From Pseudoduganella violaceinigra DSM 15887 (GTDB lineage Bacteria > Pseudomonadota > Gammaproteobacteria > Burkholderiales > Burkholderiaceae_D), in assembly GCF_000425385.1 (NCBI RefSeq), contig NZ_AUDI01000004.1:124001-188000 (forward strand): a stretch of 64,000 bases of DNA, written 5' to 3'. Made by a program: the position numbers and the translations under genes. Shown here one piece after another: positions 43,264 through 50,938 of the stretch. Below the pieces are notes generated by a model. It had not been told where the DNA came from and ran no database searches. It saw only the letters and a program-made list of their open reading frames with translations. Position 1 is the stretch's first letter. Every line of letters begins with the position of its first letter.

Positions 43264-43830
43264 ATGAAAAAACTGATCGCATTCGTCCTCGCCGCCGGTT
43301 TCTCCCTCGCCGCGTTCGCAGCGCCGGAAACCTATAACATCGATCCGACCCACTCCTATTCCCGCTTCGAATACAGCCACTTCGGCTACTCGACCCAGGT
43401 GAACAAGTTCAATAGCACCACCGGCAAGATCCAGATCGACCGCGCAGCGAAGACCGGTTCGGTGGAAGTGAGCATCGACCCAAAATCGGTCAACACGGGC
43501 TACGACACCTTCAACGACCACCTGCAAGGCCCTGACTTCTTCGACTCGGCGAAATACCCTGCCATCACCTACAAGTCCACCAAGTTCGTCTTCAACGGCG
43601 ACAAGCTGGTCGGCGTGGAAGGCAACCTGACGATCAAGGGCGTCACCAAGCCGGTCAACCTGGAAGTGACATCCTTCTTCTGCATGCCGCACCCGATGCT
43701 GAAGAAAGACGCCTGCGGCGCCAACGCGATTGCCAAGATCAAGCGCTCCGACTTTGGCGCCGGCAAATACGCCCCGCACGTGAGCGACGACGTAACCCTC
43801 GGCTTCTCGGTCGAATCGGTCAAAGAATAA
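43264..43830 (+). CDS. YceI-family periplasmic protein
   Basis: The 188-residue product has a signal peptide (1-19) and a YceI lipocalin-like beta-barrel starting YNIDPTHSYSRFEYSHFG and ending ITYKSTKFVFNG/ SDDVTLGFSVE. YceI proteins bind long amphipathic molecules such as polyprenoids; two Cys residues in FFCMPHPMLKKDACG could form a disulfide. A well-formed promoter precedes it. Confidence 0.92.
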   Translation: MKKLIAFVLAAGFSLAAFAAPETYNIDPTHSYSRFEYSHFGYSTQVNKFNSTTGKIQIDRAAKTGSVEVSIDPKSVNTGYDTFNDHLQGPDFFDSAKYPAITYKSTKFVFNGDKLVGVEGNLTIKGVTKPVNLEVTSFFCMPHPMLKKDACGANAIAKIKRSDFGAGKYAPHVSDDVTLGFSVESVKE

Positions 43831-43856
43831 GCGTCAGAGCAGGCCAACAGCTGAGC

Positions 43857-43895
43857 CTGTGGCAACCTTGGGGTCAGGCCCGTAGCTTGCCACGG
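43857..43895. repeat. REP-like palindromic element, copy 2
   Basis: GTGGCAA (43859-43865) and TTGCCAC (43887-43893) enclose a 21-base loop that shares 18 of 21 bases with the element at 25462-25500 in reverse orientation. Outer CTGAG/CTCAG arms (43851-43855, 43897-43901) extend the palindrome. It lies 27 nt after the yceI stop. Confidence 0.75.
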
Positions 43896-43986
43896 ACTCA
43901 GCTGTAGTAGTTGCGGGCCGGCCATTGACTTCTGGGCGCCATGGTCAATACTTCCTTGACCGCCCATCCCGCCAGAAGGTGTTCCC

Positions 43987-44190
43987 ATGGATTTGCTGCA
44001 ATACCTCCCACGCGTCGATGCGGCGCGCAGTGCAATTGTCGACCGTGGTATTGAGGTGCAAGCCAGTTTCAGCACCGTGTGCGCCGTCGAATACATGAAG
44101 TCCCAGAATATCGCCCCCCATATCATCCAGCGCGTGCTGCTGCAGCCGGAACAACGGCGCCAGGCAGTTCAGGTTATGCACAAGAATTAA
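43987..44190 (+). CDS. Small hypothetical protein
   Basis: The 67-residue product looks helical and has a helix-turn-helix-like middle part (CAVEYMKSQNIAPHIIQRVLL), but no family is recognised. GAAGGTG about six bases upstream of ATG 43987 supports translation. The similar composition to neighbouring genes argues for a real gene. Confidence 0.55.
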   Translation: MDLLQYLPRVDAARSAIVDRGIEVQASFSTVCAVEYMKSQNIAPHIIQRVLLQPEQRRQAVQVMHKN

Positions 44191-44239
44191 CGACAAGTAA
44201 CGCGCGACTTTATTTAGTTAAAGAACCCGCGTGAGAATC

Positions 44240-44395
44240 GGTGATTTTGTAAGTCGTTGATTTTCAATGCACTTTTCTCTGCACATTGAAGAGGCAGTTT
44301 GTTGGAAATGGCGTCGTTGAGGGCTGTTTGCCATGTCAAGCCCCCCTTATCAACAAAGATATCCACAAACAATGTGGATAATCGGAAAAGCCCTT
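44240..44395. repeat. DnaA-box-bearing block A
   Basis: This noncoding stretch holds TAAGTCGTTGATTTT (44250-44264), TGTCAAGCCCC (44334-44344) and three DnaA-box-like 9-mers: TTATCAACA (44347-44355), ATATCCACA (44359-44367) and a perfect inverted TGTGGATAA (44373-44381). The same elements occur in the same order and spacing in block B. The rest of 44191-44475 holds only a 7-bp hairpin (44456-44473) after the response-regulator stop. Confidence 0.65.
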
Positions 44396-44475
44396 TCCAA
44401 TCCGCCACTTACGGTGTTTTGGCCGGAATTCGAAGACTTTAGTGGTGAAATAACTACTGTATATGGATACAGTGC

Positions 44476-45174
44476 TTATTTGACGATGTGTCCGGACGCC
44501 TTGAAACTGCCCGGTTCCGCCCCCGGATGGACCTGGATATCCACAGTTGAGGCCGGCTGACCGATGACCAGCTGGCCGGACCAGTCCTCACCGCGCTGCA
44601 AACCCTGCAGAATGGACGCAAATTGTTGGCGGTGCTGGTTGTACTTGGCCAGCTGGGATTGCAGGACAATCAGGTCGGAGTAATTGCGCAGCGAAGAAAT
44701 CACGGTCGTAAACAGCTTGCGCGTGGTGAGGTCGGTCTTGCACCAGAAATCGTTGATGTCGTAGTCGAGGATGATGCTGTGTTCGAGCGCCTGGCCGGGC
44801 TGGCCGGTACGCAGGACGATGCGCACCAGTTCGTTCTTCAGCTCGGTGCGGATCTGGTTGGCGACGCGCAAGCCGGCATCGCTGGTTTCCATGATCACAT
44901 CGAGCAACACCAAGGCCACATCGGGGTTGTTGCGCAGGGTGGTCAGCGCCTCTTCGCCCGAATAGGCGTGCAGGAAACTGAGGCGGCGCCCCATGAAGCA
45001 TGCGTTGCTGAGCGAAAATTTGGTCACCACATGGACGTCGACATCATCATCGACGATCAGCACCCGCCAAGGGGCGGGATTAGCGCCTGGGGCTTGCTCG
45101 GACGCGCTGGCCTGCGCCTCGTCGTCGATCATCCAAGCTTCGCTTGCGTCGTCCTCAGGAACTTTCACGTCCAT
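44476..45174 (-). CDS. Orphan response regulator (receiver plus short DUF3369-like tail)
   Basis: The 232-residue product has an acidic N-terminal leader, a receiver domain with VLIVDDDVDVH and LVLLDVIMETSDAG (phospho-Asp), and LRTGQPGQALE followed by DYDINDFWCKTDLTTRKLFT. This combination is typical of receivers fused to DUF3369 and an HD-GYP phosphodiesterase, but here the protein ends soon after. No kinase is adjacent. AAGGA before ATG 45174 sets the start. It is framed by related noncoding blocks A and B. Confidence 0.82.
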   Translation of the reverse strand: MDVKVPEDDASEAWMIDDEAQASASEQAPGANPAPWRVLIVDDDVDVHVVTKFSLSNACFMGRRLSFLHAYSGEEALTTLRNNPDVALVLLDVIMETSDAGLRVANQIRTELKNELVRIVLRTGQPGQALEHSIILDYDINDFWCKTDLTTRKLFTTVISSLRNYSDLIVLQSQLAKYNQHRQQFASILQGLQRGEDWSGQLVIGQPASTVDIQVHPGAEPGSFKASGHIVK

Positions 45175-45271
45175 GCATTTTCCTTTGTCGGTTGTGGACA
45201 CGTTATTCTGCGGCGGAACATTTGTCAAAATAATTTCCAGACGCTTAGTGAGTTGCATAATGGCATACGCA

Positions 45272-45420
45272 CTGATTCGCTAAGTCGTTGATTTTATTCA
45301 TACAATTTACCTGCCAAAGAAATGGGCAATTTATTGTAAGCCGCGCCGTTAAAGGCAAAACCGCCTGTCAAGCCCCGCTTTTCCACACGCTTATCCACAG
45401 TGGAAGTGGATAACTCAAAT
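45272..45420. repeat. DnaA-box-bearing block B
   Basis: This stretch upstream of the orphan response regulator repeats block A: TAAGTCGTTGATTTT (45281-45295), TGTCAAGCCCC (45366-45376) and DnaA-box-like 9-mers TTTTCCACA (45379-45387), a perfect TTATCCACA (45391-45399) and inverted AGTGGATAA (45405-45413). The spacing between the first two motifs is 85 nt here and 84 nt in block A. Confidence 0.65.
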
Positions 45421-45464
45421 TTCGTCTTTAAAAACTTCGCATTAGAGCAATTTTATCATCCGGT

Positions 45465-46085
45465 TTAGGAGGCTGCCGCCTTCAGACGGTTGAGCTCGTC
45501 CAGGAAGCGCTCGCAGGCTAGCCCCGGCGGCCAGGGCTCCCAGGCCGGCGCCCCGTACAATGCCTGCAATGGATCTTCATTCAGCGGCACTGCCGTAATC
45601 TTCAATGTGCGCCGCACTTCGTCGCCGCTCCAGCCCACCACATGCACGGCTTCACTGGCCGCCGCCAGGCGGTCGGCGCGCTTGTGAACCTGGTATTCCT
45701 TCGGGGTCCAGGCCGGCAGGCCGTAGCGCAGGAAGACCGCCTGCTCGAGCCGCTGGCTCAATTCGCGGAAACTGTCGCCGAGGAAGGGCTTGAGCACGGA
45801 AATGCAGTCGAAGCCCAGCAACCCTTCTTCCGCATCATGCAGCAGCTCGCGCAAGGCGGTGAGGGGATCGAGCGGGGCGGGCGACCACAGGCGGCGCAAT
45901 TGCAGCACGGTGATCGAATGCTGGGCCACCGACAGCGGCAGGGGCCAGGCCGAATGGCCGCCCCAGCGATAGGTCCGGGCCAGGCCGAGCGCAAGGTCGT
46001 CATCGTCCCAATCGAAGGGCGTGGGGTCCAGCAGGTCCAGCCGGCGGCCGGAGGGCATGCGCACCCAGGCGCGTTGTGTCGTCAT
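45465..46085 (-). CDS. HD-domain phosphohydrolase (YfbR-like)
   Basis: The 206-residue product has HD-domain ligands in SVAQHSITVLQL and LLHDAEEGLLG and a later Asp in KRADRLAAASE. The small single-domain layout resembles 5'-nucleotidase YfbR or similar dNMP hydrolases. It overlaps the hybrid kinase gene by ATGA and is probably co-translated, which suggests a signalling link that is otherwise unsupported. Confidence 0.8.
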   Translation of the reverse strand: MTTQRAWVRMPSGRRLDLLDPTPFDWDDDDLALGLARTYRWGGHSAWPLPLSVAQHSITVLQLRRLWSPAPLDPLTALRELLHDAEEGLLGFDCISVLKPFLGDSFRELSQRLEQAVFLRYGLPAWTPKEYQVHKRADRLAAASEAVHVVGWSGDEVRRTLKITAVPLNEDPLQALYGAPAWEPWPPGLACERFLDELNRLKAAAS

Positions 46086-47836
46086 GCAGCTATCGTATCG
46101 TCGCGGCGCAGGTCAGCGCAAGCTTGCACGATGAGTGTCTCCAGTTCCGGCAACAGGGCGCTGGCGCTGGCCAGGTCGCCGCTGGCGCTGGCTTTTTCCA
46201 GCTGATGGCACAGGGTGTGCAATTCGGGGGCGCTCAGGTAGCCGCAGCTGCCTTTCAGGGCGTGGAAAGCGCTGCTGGCGCCTTCGCCATCGCCATTCAG
46301 CAGGGCCAGGCGGCCTTCGTCCAGCCGGCGCGGCGCTTCGTCCAGGAAGGCTTGCGCAATGCGCTTCTGGTGGCGCGCCGAGATGCCGCTGATGGGCAGG
46401 ATATGGATGGCCGGCGATGCCGGTTCGACCCCGAACATATCGTCCAGCTCGGCCAGGGTCGGCGCGGTGCGCGGCAGCTCGCGCCCGCGGCTGATCAGCT
46501 GGGCGATGGTCTTTTCCAGCTGATCGTACAGCAGCCGCTCGTCGACCGGCTTGCTGAGGAAACCATCCATCCCGGCCGAGAGGTAGCGGGCGCGGTCTCG
46601 ATCGCTGGCGTTGGCGGTCAGGGCGATGATGGGCACCAGCGGGTCGCGCACCGGCAGGTCGAGGCTGCCGCCCCGGCGGATCAGGCGTGCCGCCTGCTCG
46701 CCATCCATTTGCGGCATGCGGCCGTCCATCAGGACCAGGTCGAAGTCGCGTTCGTGCAGCGCGCGCAGGGCTTCCAGGCCGTTCGCGGCCACCGATACCT
46801 CGTGTCCCATGCCTTCCAACAAGGTGCCGATGATGAGCTGGTTGGTGCGCACATCTTCCGCGCACAGCACGCGCAGGCGATGGGTATGGCGCAGGTGGGT
46901 GGGGATGTTCTGCGGCGGCTCCTCCGGCGGCGCGCCCAGGGCCAGCGGCAGCGAGAAGCGCAGCGTGCTGCCCTTGCCCAGGCGGGTGTCGGCTTCGATA
47001 TGGCCGCCCATCAGGTCAACCAATTCCTTGCAGATCGCCAGTCCAAGACCGGGCCCGTCGGCGCGGCGCGTCGAGGACAGGTCGGCCGGTTCGAATTTAC
47101 GGAACAGGCGCGGCAGCATTTCAAGCGGAATGCCGGGGCCGGTATCGGTGATGCTGAAACTGACGCGCGCCAGGCCGTCCGCCGTTTCGCCCGAGGCGCG
47201 CAGGCGCACTTCGCCGCGCTCGGTGAACTTGATGGCATTGCCCAGCAGGTTGAGCAGGATCTGGCGCAGGCGGTTGGGATCGCCCTGCACATGGCGCGGC
47301 AGACCCGGCGCCAGTTCGCAGCGCAGCAGCAGGGCCTTGGCATCGGCCTGTGGACGCAGGATGGTGATGGCTTCGTCGATGATGTCGATCAGGTCCAGGT
47401 CCTGGGTATTGATCGACAGACGGCCCGCGTCGATACGGGAGAAATCGAGCAGGTCGTTCAGGATGGCGAGCAGGGCTTCGCTGTTTTTCAGGCCGATGCG
47501 CAGGTATTCGCCGGTCCGGTCGGCAATGGTGCGGTCGCGCAAGGCGAATTTGAGCATGCCGATCACGCCCGCCAGCGGGGTGCGGATATCGTGGCTCATG
47601 GCGGCCAGGAAATCGATGCGGTGGCGGCCCAGTTTCTCATTTTGAATCTGGGTTTGCTTCAAGGCGTTTTCACGCGCCTCCAATTGCTTTTTTAAGCGGC
47701 GGTTCTCCAATATCAGCAGGATAAGCGCTGCCAACCCCGCAATTATTAATAGGGGCGTGGCAAATTGAATCAACGATGCAAACGAAGAAAGCAAAATATT
47801 AATGATCTCCCCAATAGTTCTGATTGTAATGGACAA
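46082..47836 (-). CDS. Hybrid histidine kinase with receiver and HPt domains
   Basis: The 584-residue product has one N-terminal membrane segment (about 20-43), a coiled-coil linker, a HisKA domain with His82 (MSHDIRTPLAG), an ATPase domain (N-box LLGNAIKFTERGEV, DTGPGIP, GLGLAICKELV), a receiver with phospho-Asp in LVLMDGRMPQMDG, and a C-terminal HPt domain with phospho-His in FHALKGSCGYL. It is a complete phosphorelay up to HPt. No sensory domain is visible outside the membrane segment. Confidence 0.92.
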   Translation of the reverse strand: MSITIRTIGEIINILLSSFASLIQFATPLLIIAGLAALILLILENRRLKKQLEARENALKQTQIQNEKLGRHRIDFLAAMSHDIRTPLAGVIGMLKFALRDRTIADRTGEYLRIGLKNSEALLAILNDLLDFSRIDAGRLSINTQDLDLIDIIDEAITILRPQADAKALLLRCELAPGLPRHVQGDPNRLRQILLNLLGNAIKFTERGEVRLRASGETADGLARVSFSITDTGPGIPLEMLPRLFRKFEPADLSSTRRADGPGLGLAICKELVDLMGGHIEADTRLGKGSTLRFSLPLALGAPPEEPPQNIPTHLRHTHRLRVLCAEDVRTNQLIIGTLLEGMGHEVSVAANGLEALRALHERDFDLVLMDGRMPQMDGEQAARLIRRGGSLDLPVRDPLVPIIALTANASDRDRARYLSAGMDGFLSKPVDERLLYDQLEKTIAQLISRGRELPRTAPTLAELDDMFGVEPASPAIHILPISGISARHQKRIAQAFLDEAPRRLDEGRLALLNGDGEGASSAFHALKGSCGYLSAPELHTLCHQLEKASASGDLASASALLPELETLIVQACADLRRDDTIAA

Positions 47837-47883
47837 AACCCGGCCAAATCATAACGAATTGTTACGGCGCGACGCTGTCGTGT

Positions 47884-48525
47884 ATGATCCTGGCTATGCT
47901 AATTTCTCCTGAACAAGGGCTGGCCTTCCTGGCCGCCGCCATGCTGATCACCGTCTCCCCCGGGCCCGATAACCTGATGGTTTTAAGCATGGGCATGGCG
48001 CGCGGGCGCAAGCAAGGTGTGGTATTCGGCCTCGGCTGCGCGCTGGGCTGCCTCAGCCATACTTTGCTGGCCGCCCTCGGCGTGGGCGCGCTGATCGCCG
48101 CGTCGCCAACCGCCTTCACCGCGCTCAAGATAGCGGGGGGACTCTACCTCATCTGGATGGGAATCGGCGCACTGCGCAGCAAGGGGGGCGCACAGGTGGG
48201 GCAAGCGGCCTTGCCGGAAGAGTCCTTGGGCAAGTTGTTTGCCAAGGGGCTGTTTGCGAATGCGATCAATCCGAAGGTGGTGCTGTTCTTCCTGTCCTTC
48301 CTGCCGCAGTTCGTGGTGGCGGGACGGGGCGATGCCAGCTGGCAGACCGCCCAGCTGGGCCTGATCTTCACGATGCAGGCTTGCCTGCTGTTCGGAACAC
48401 TGGGCTATTTTTCGGGCGCCGTGGGCAAGTGGATCAACCGCAACCCGCGCGCCGGCCTGTGGCTGGACCGCGGCGCGGGCGCGATCTTTGTCGGCCTGGG
48501 CTTGCGCCTTATCGTCGCGCGCTGA
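47884..48525 (+). CDS. LysE/RhtB-family amino acid exporter
   Basis: The 213-residue product has about six membrane helices and LysE family motifs: ITVSPGPDNLMVLSMGMARGRKQG, KIAGGLYLIWMG and LFANAINPKVVLFFLSFLPQF. It exports amino acids or derivatives. ATG 47884 and ATG 47896 are both possible; neither has a clear ribosome site. The 3' end overlaps the convergent lipoprotein gene by 17 bp. Confidence 0.9.
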   Translation: MILAMLISPEQGLAFLAAAMLITVSPGPDNLMVLSMGMARGRKQGVVFGLGCALGCLSHTLLAALGVGALIAASPTAFTALKIAGGLYLIWMGIGALRSKGGAQVGQAALPEESLGKLFAKGLFANAINPKVVLFFLSFLPQFVVAGRGDASWQTAQLGLIFTMQACLLFGTLGYFSGAVGKWINRNPRAGLWLDRGAGAIFVGLGLRLIVAR

Positions 48526-49180
48526 TCGCGAAACGCAGTTCCAGCTCGTCTTTCACGGCCAGCGCGCCGCCGAAGACGGCGAACGGCGTGATCCCGAAAT
48601 CGCTCTGTTTGACGGTGAAGGCGCCGCTGGCCTGCACGGTTCCACCATCCTCGCGCACGCTCACCGGAACACGGTATGCCCGTGTCACGCCATGCAGGGT
48701 GATTTCGGCGCGCAGCATTTCCCGCGAATCCGCCTCGAAGGCCGCGCGCACCAGCACCCACGGATAGGCCTCGGCCCGCAACACCTTGCCGAACATATTG
48801 CGGCGCGTTCCGTCGACGGCGTCGACGGAGGGCTGGGTATCCAGGCCCGCCTCCTTACGTAGCGCGGCGTCGTCCACCATGAGTTGGTCCAGGCGGAAGC
48901 GCAATTCAGTGCGGCCCTGACCCAGATCCACAAAACCTTCGAGCTGGCGGGTGGCGACCACGTGGTCGTGCCCCATGCGCGCCAGCGGGCCGCTGCGGCG
49001 AACGGTGATGGCGACGAGCGATTCGCCGGCCACAATGCGATGCGCTGACTGGATCGCTTGCAGCGCCGGCGCCGGCTCGGTGGCCGCTGGCGGGACGGGC
49101 GCGGTGCTGCAAGCCGAAATGCTCAATCCCGCCGCCAGCAAGGCGGGTTGAAATATCCATTTACAAATTTTTTTTTGCAT
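48509..49180 (-). CDS. YceI-like lipoprotein
   Basis: The 223-residue product has a lipoprotein signal with lipobox LSISAC (Cys at about residue 24), a Pro/Ala-rich linker and a YceI-type barrel (RMGHDHVVATRQLEG, EITLHGVTRAYRVPV, SDFGITPF). It should be anchored to the outer membrane. A TATAAT on the minus strand at 49202-49207 lies 22 nt before the start. Confidence 0.8.
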   Translation of the reverse strand: MQKKICKWIFQPALLAAGLSISACSTAPVPPAATEPAPALQAIQSAHRIVAGESLVAITVRRSGPLARMGHDHVVATRQLEGFVDLGQGRTELRFRLDQLMVDDAALRKEAGLDTQPSVDAVDGTRRNMFGKVLRAEAYPWVLVRAAFEADSREMLRAEITLHGVTRAYRVPVSVREDGGTVQASGAFTVKQSDFGITPFAVFGGALAVKDELELRFAISARR

Positions 49181-49201
49181 TGTGACTATTGGATAGTTTC
49201 C

Positions 49202-49207
49202 ATTATA
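49202..49207 (-). promoter_or_regulatory. Candidate -10 box of the YceI-like lipoprotein gene
   Basis: A perfect TATAAT on the minus strand is preceded at 17 nt by TTCCTA, a three-of-six match to the -35 consensus. Confidence 0.45.
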
Positions 49208-49265
49208 AAAATTGTACTATCTTATAGGAAGTCGTGATGTTTTGTTCTTGGATAATCACCGCGCC

Positions 49266-49353
49266 ATATTCGCATGTGAATATCCCCCTTGCACTTTCAA
49301 ATCTCTCCCGATTTGAAATCCCTTCGCCCGCGCAAAGACGCGGGTATTTTTTT
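49266..49353 (+). ncRNA. Candidate small RNA with three hairpins
   Basis: Three perfect hairpins follow each other: ATATTC/GAATAT (49266-49283), TTTCAAATC/GATTTGAAA (49295-49318) and the terminator CCCGCG/CGCGGG with a T-run (49327-49353). No convincing protein-coding frame covers them. The promoter is not identified, so the 5' end is unknown. Confidence 0.45.
49327..49353 (+). terminator. Rho-independent terminator
   Basis: A 6-bp all-GC stem (CCCGCG/CGCGGG) with a six-base loop is followed by TATTTTTTT. It ends the candidate small RNA and no known plus-strand gene. Confidence 0.75.
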
Positions 49354-49450
49354 GCCCGCATGATTAAGTTCCTTAATGAACTCCTAAGCCTTAATCGGCG
49401 GAAAGCTGGCAAAGTAGCTCCATAGCGTACAGCATCCCTGTGCGCCGGGT

Positions 49451-49546
49451 TGCCGGATTCCTCAATCCGGCACGGATTCTTCGTCTATCCCCGCGCCCTA
49501 AAAAGCGTTTTTCACCGGCCCCCTCCAACTCGGCCGGTTTTTTTTT
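49451..49546 (+). ncRNA. Second candidate small RNA ending in a terminator
   Basis: A perfect 9-bp hairpin TGCCGGATT/AATCCGGCA (49451-49472) is followed by a Rho-independent terminator at 49514-49546. The gap 49181-49593 has no other supported gene. It may be a leader or attenuator of the glutathione transferase gene rather than an independent RNA. Confidence 0.4.
49514..49546 (+). terminator. Rho-independent terminator
   Basis: ACCGGCC (49514-49520) and GGCCGGT (49532-49538) form a 7-bp stem with an 11-base loop and a following run of nine T residues, 48 nt upstream of the glutathione transferase start. Confidence 0.8.
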
Positions 49547-49593
49547 GCCTTCCGGGTTATTCTGTGCGCCACGAAGCGACCTGGAGATGCTCG

Positions 49594-50292
49594 ATGATCG
49601 ACCTGTACACCGCGCCCACGCCCAATGGCTACAAGATTTCCATTGCGCTGGAAGAGCTGGAACTGGATTACGAACTGCATGCGCTCGACCTGGGCAAAAA
49701 TGAGCAAAAGGAGCCCTGGTTCACCGCCATCAATCCGAATGGACGGATACCGGCCATTATCGACCGCGCCAACGACGATTTCGCGGTGTTCGAATCGGGC
49801 GCCATCCTGGTCTACCTGGCCGAAAAGTGCGGCCGCCTGTTGCCGCTGGATCCCAAGGGCCGCTCGCTGGTGATGCAATGGCTGATGTTCCAGATGGGCG
49901 GGATCGGCCCCATGATGGGCCAGGCCAATGTCTTCCATCGTTATTTCCCCGAAAAGATCCAGCCCGTCATCGACCGCTACCAGGGCGAGTGCCGGCGCCT
50001 GTTCCGCGTGCTGGACGGCCGGCTGGCGCAGCATGAATTCCTGGCGGGCGACTATTCGATCGCCGACATCGCCAACTGGGCCTGGGTACGCACCCACCGC
50101 TGGTCCGGCGTGGAGACCGACGACCTGCCGCATCTGCGGCGCTGGATGCGCCAGCTCCGTGAGCGCCCCGCCGTACAGCGCGGCATCGAGCGGCCGCCGA
50201 GCAATGTGTTGGATCGTGCCGACAGCCGGGAGAAAGTGGAGCAATTTGCCGCCGAAGCCCGCAAAATGCTGGAAACCGGCCAATCGCGCTGA
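49594..50292 (+). CDS. Glutathione S-transferase family protein (YfcG/Nu-class-like)
   Basis: The 232-residue product has an N-terminal thioredoxin-fold domain with [13 protein letters not shown], the YfcG/YghU-like active site segment, [10 protein letters not shown] with the cis-Pro, and [13 protein letters not shown] for glutathione binding; the helical C-terminal domain follows. YfcG relatives have disulfide reductase activity. GGAG lies seven bases before ATG 49594. A second transferase gene follows after 19 nt. Confidence 0.88.
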   Translation: MIDLYTAPTPNGYKISIALEELELDYELHALDLGKNEQKEPWFTAINPNGRIPAIIDRANDDFAVFESGAILVYLAEKCGRLLPLDPKGRSLVMQWLMFQMGGIGPMMGQANVFHRYFPEKIQPVIDRYQGECRRLFRVLDGRLAQHEFLAGDYSIADIANWAWVRTHRWSGVETDDLPHLRRWMRQLRERPAVQRGIERPPSNVLDRADSREKVEQFAAEARKMLETGQSR

Positions 50293-50311
50293 ATTCCAAT
50301 CAGGAGACCCA

Positions 50312-50935
50312 ATGAAGCTGTACACCGCCCCTCGTGCCCCCAATCCGCGCCGCGTCGCCATGTTCATGGCGGAGAAGGGGATCGACATGGACCTGCAGCT
50401 GGTCGACCTGGGCAAGGGCGAGCATCGGAGCGAGGCCTATCTGGCGGTGAATCCCTTCGGCCGCTTGCCTGCGCTGGAGCTCGACGATGGCCGCATCCTG
50501 TGCGAGACGCGCGCCATCTGCACCTACCTGGAAGGCCTGCACCCCGGGCCGAACCTGATGGGCGAAGGCTACGAGGAGCGCGCCTTCATCGAAATGGCCG
50601 ACCGCCGGGTGGAGCTGCACTTGCTGGCCATTGCAGCGAACTCGATCCGCCATTCCCATCCAGGCTTCGCCGCCCTCGAGAACCCGCAATTCCAGGACTT
50701 TGGTGCCTCGCAGGCCGGCAAGTTCCGCGACAATGCGCTGTGGCTGGACGGCGTGCTGGCCGGCCAGCCGTATGTGGCGGGCGGGCGCTTCACGATCGCT
50801 GACATCACGGCGTTCTGCGGCATGGAATTCGCGCGCGGGCTGATGAAATTCCGCCCGGCCGAACACGGGATGGCGCATCTGCAGGCCTGGCGCGACCGCA
50901 TCGCGGCGCGCACTAGCGCCACCGCCGGGACCTGA
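50312..50935 (+). CDS. Glutathione S-transferase family protein
   Basis: The 207-residue product has the GST N-domain (KLYTAPRAPNPRRVAMFMAEKG, VNPFGRLPALEL, CETRAICTYLEG) and a helical C-domain with FTIADITAFCGMEFA. AGGAG before ATG 50312 supports the start. It is only distantly like its upstream neighbour, so the pair is not a recent duplication. Substrate unknown. Confidence 0.88.
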   Translation: MKLYTAPRAPNPRRVAMFMAEKGIDMDLQLVDLGKGEHRSEAYLAVNPFGRLPALELDDGRILCETRAICTYLEGLHPGPNLMGEGYEERAFIEMADRRVELHLLAIAANSIRHSHPGFAALENPQFQDFGASQAGKFRDNALWLDGVLAGQPYVAGGRFTIADITAFCGMEFARGLMKFRPAEHGMAHLQAWRDRIAARTSATAGT

Positions 50936-50938
50936 TGC

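Noticed and set aside
46076-47695. Plus-strand open frame (539 codons) opposite the hybrid kinase
   Set aside because: Composition bias and no motifs; antisense of a multi-domain kinase.
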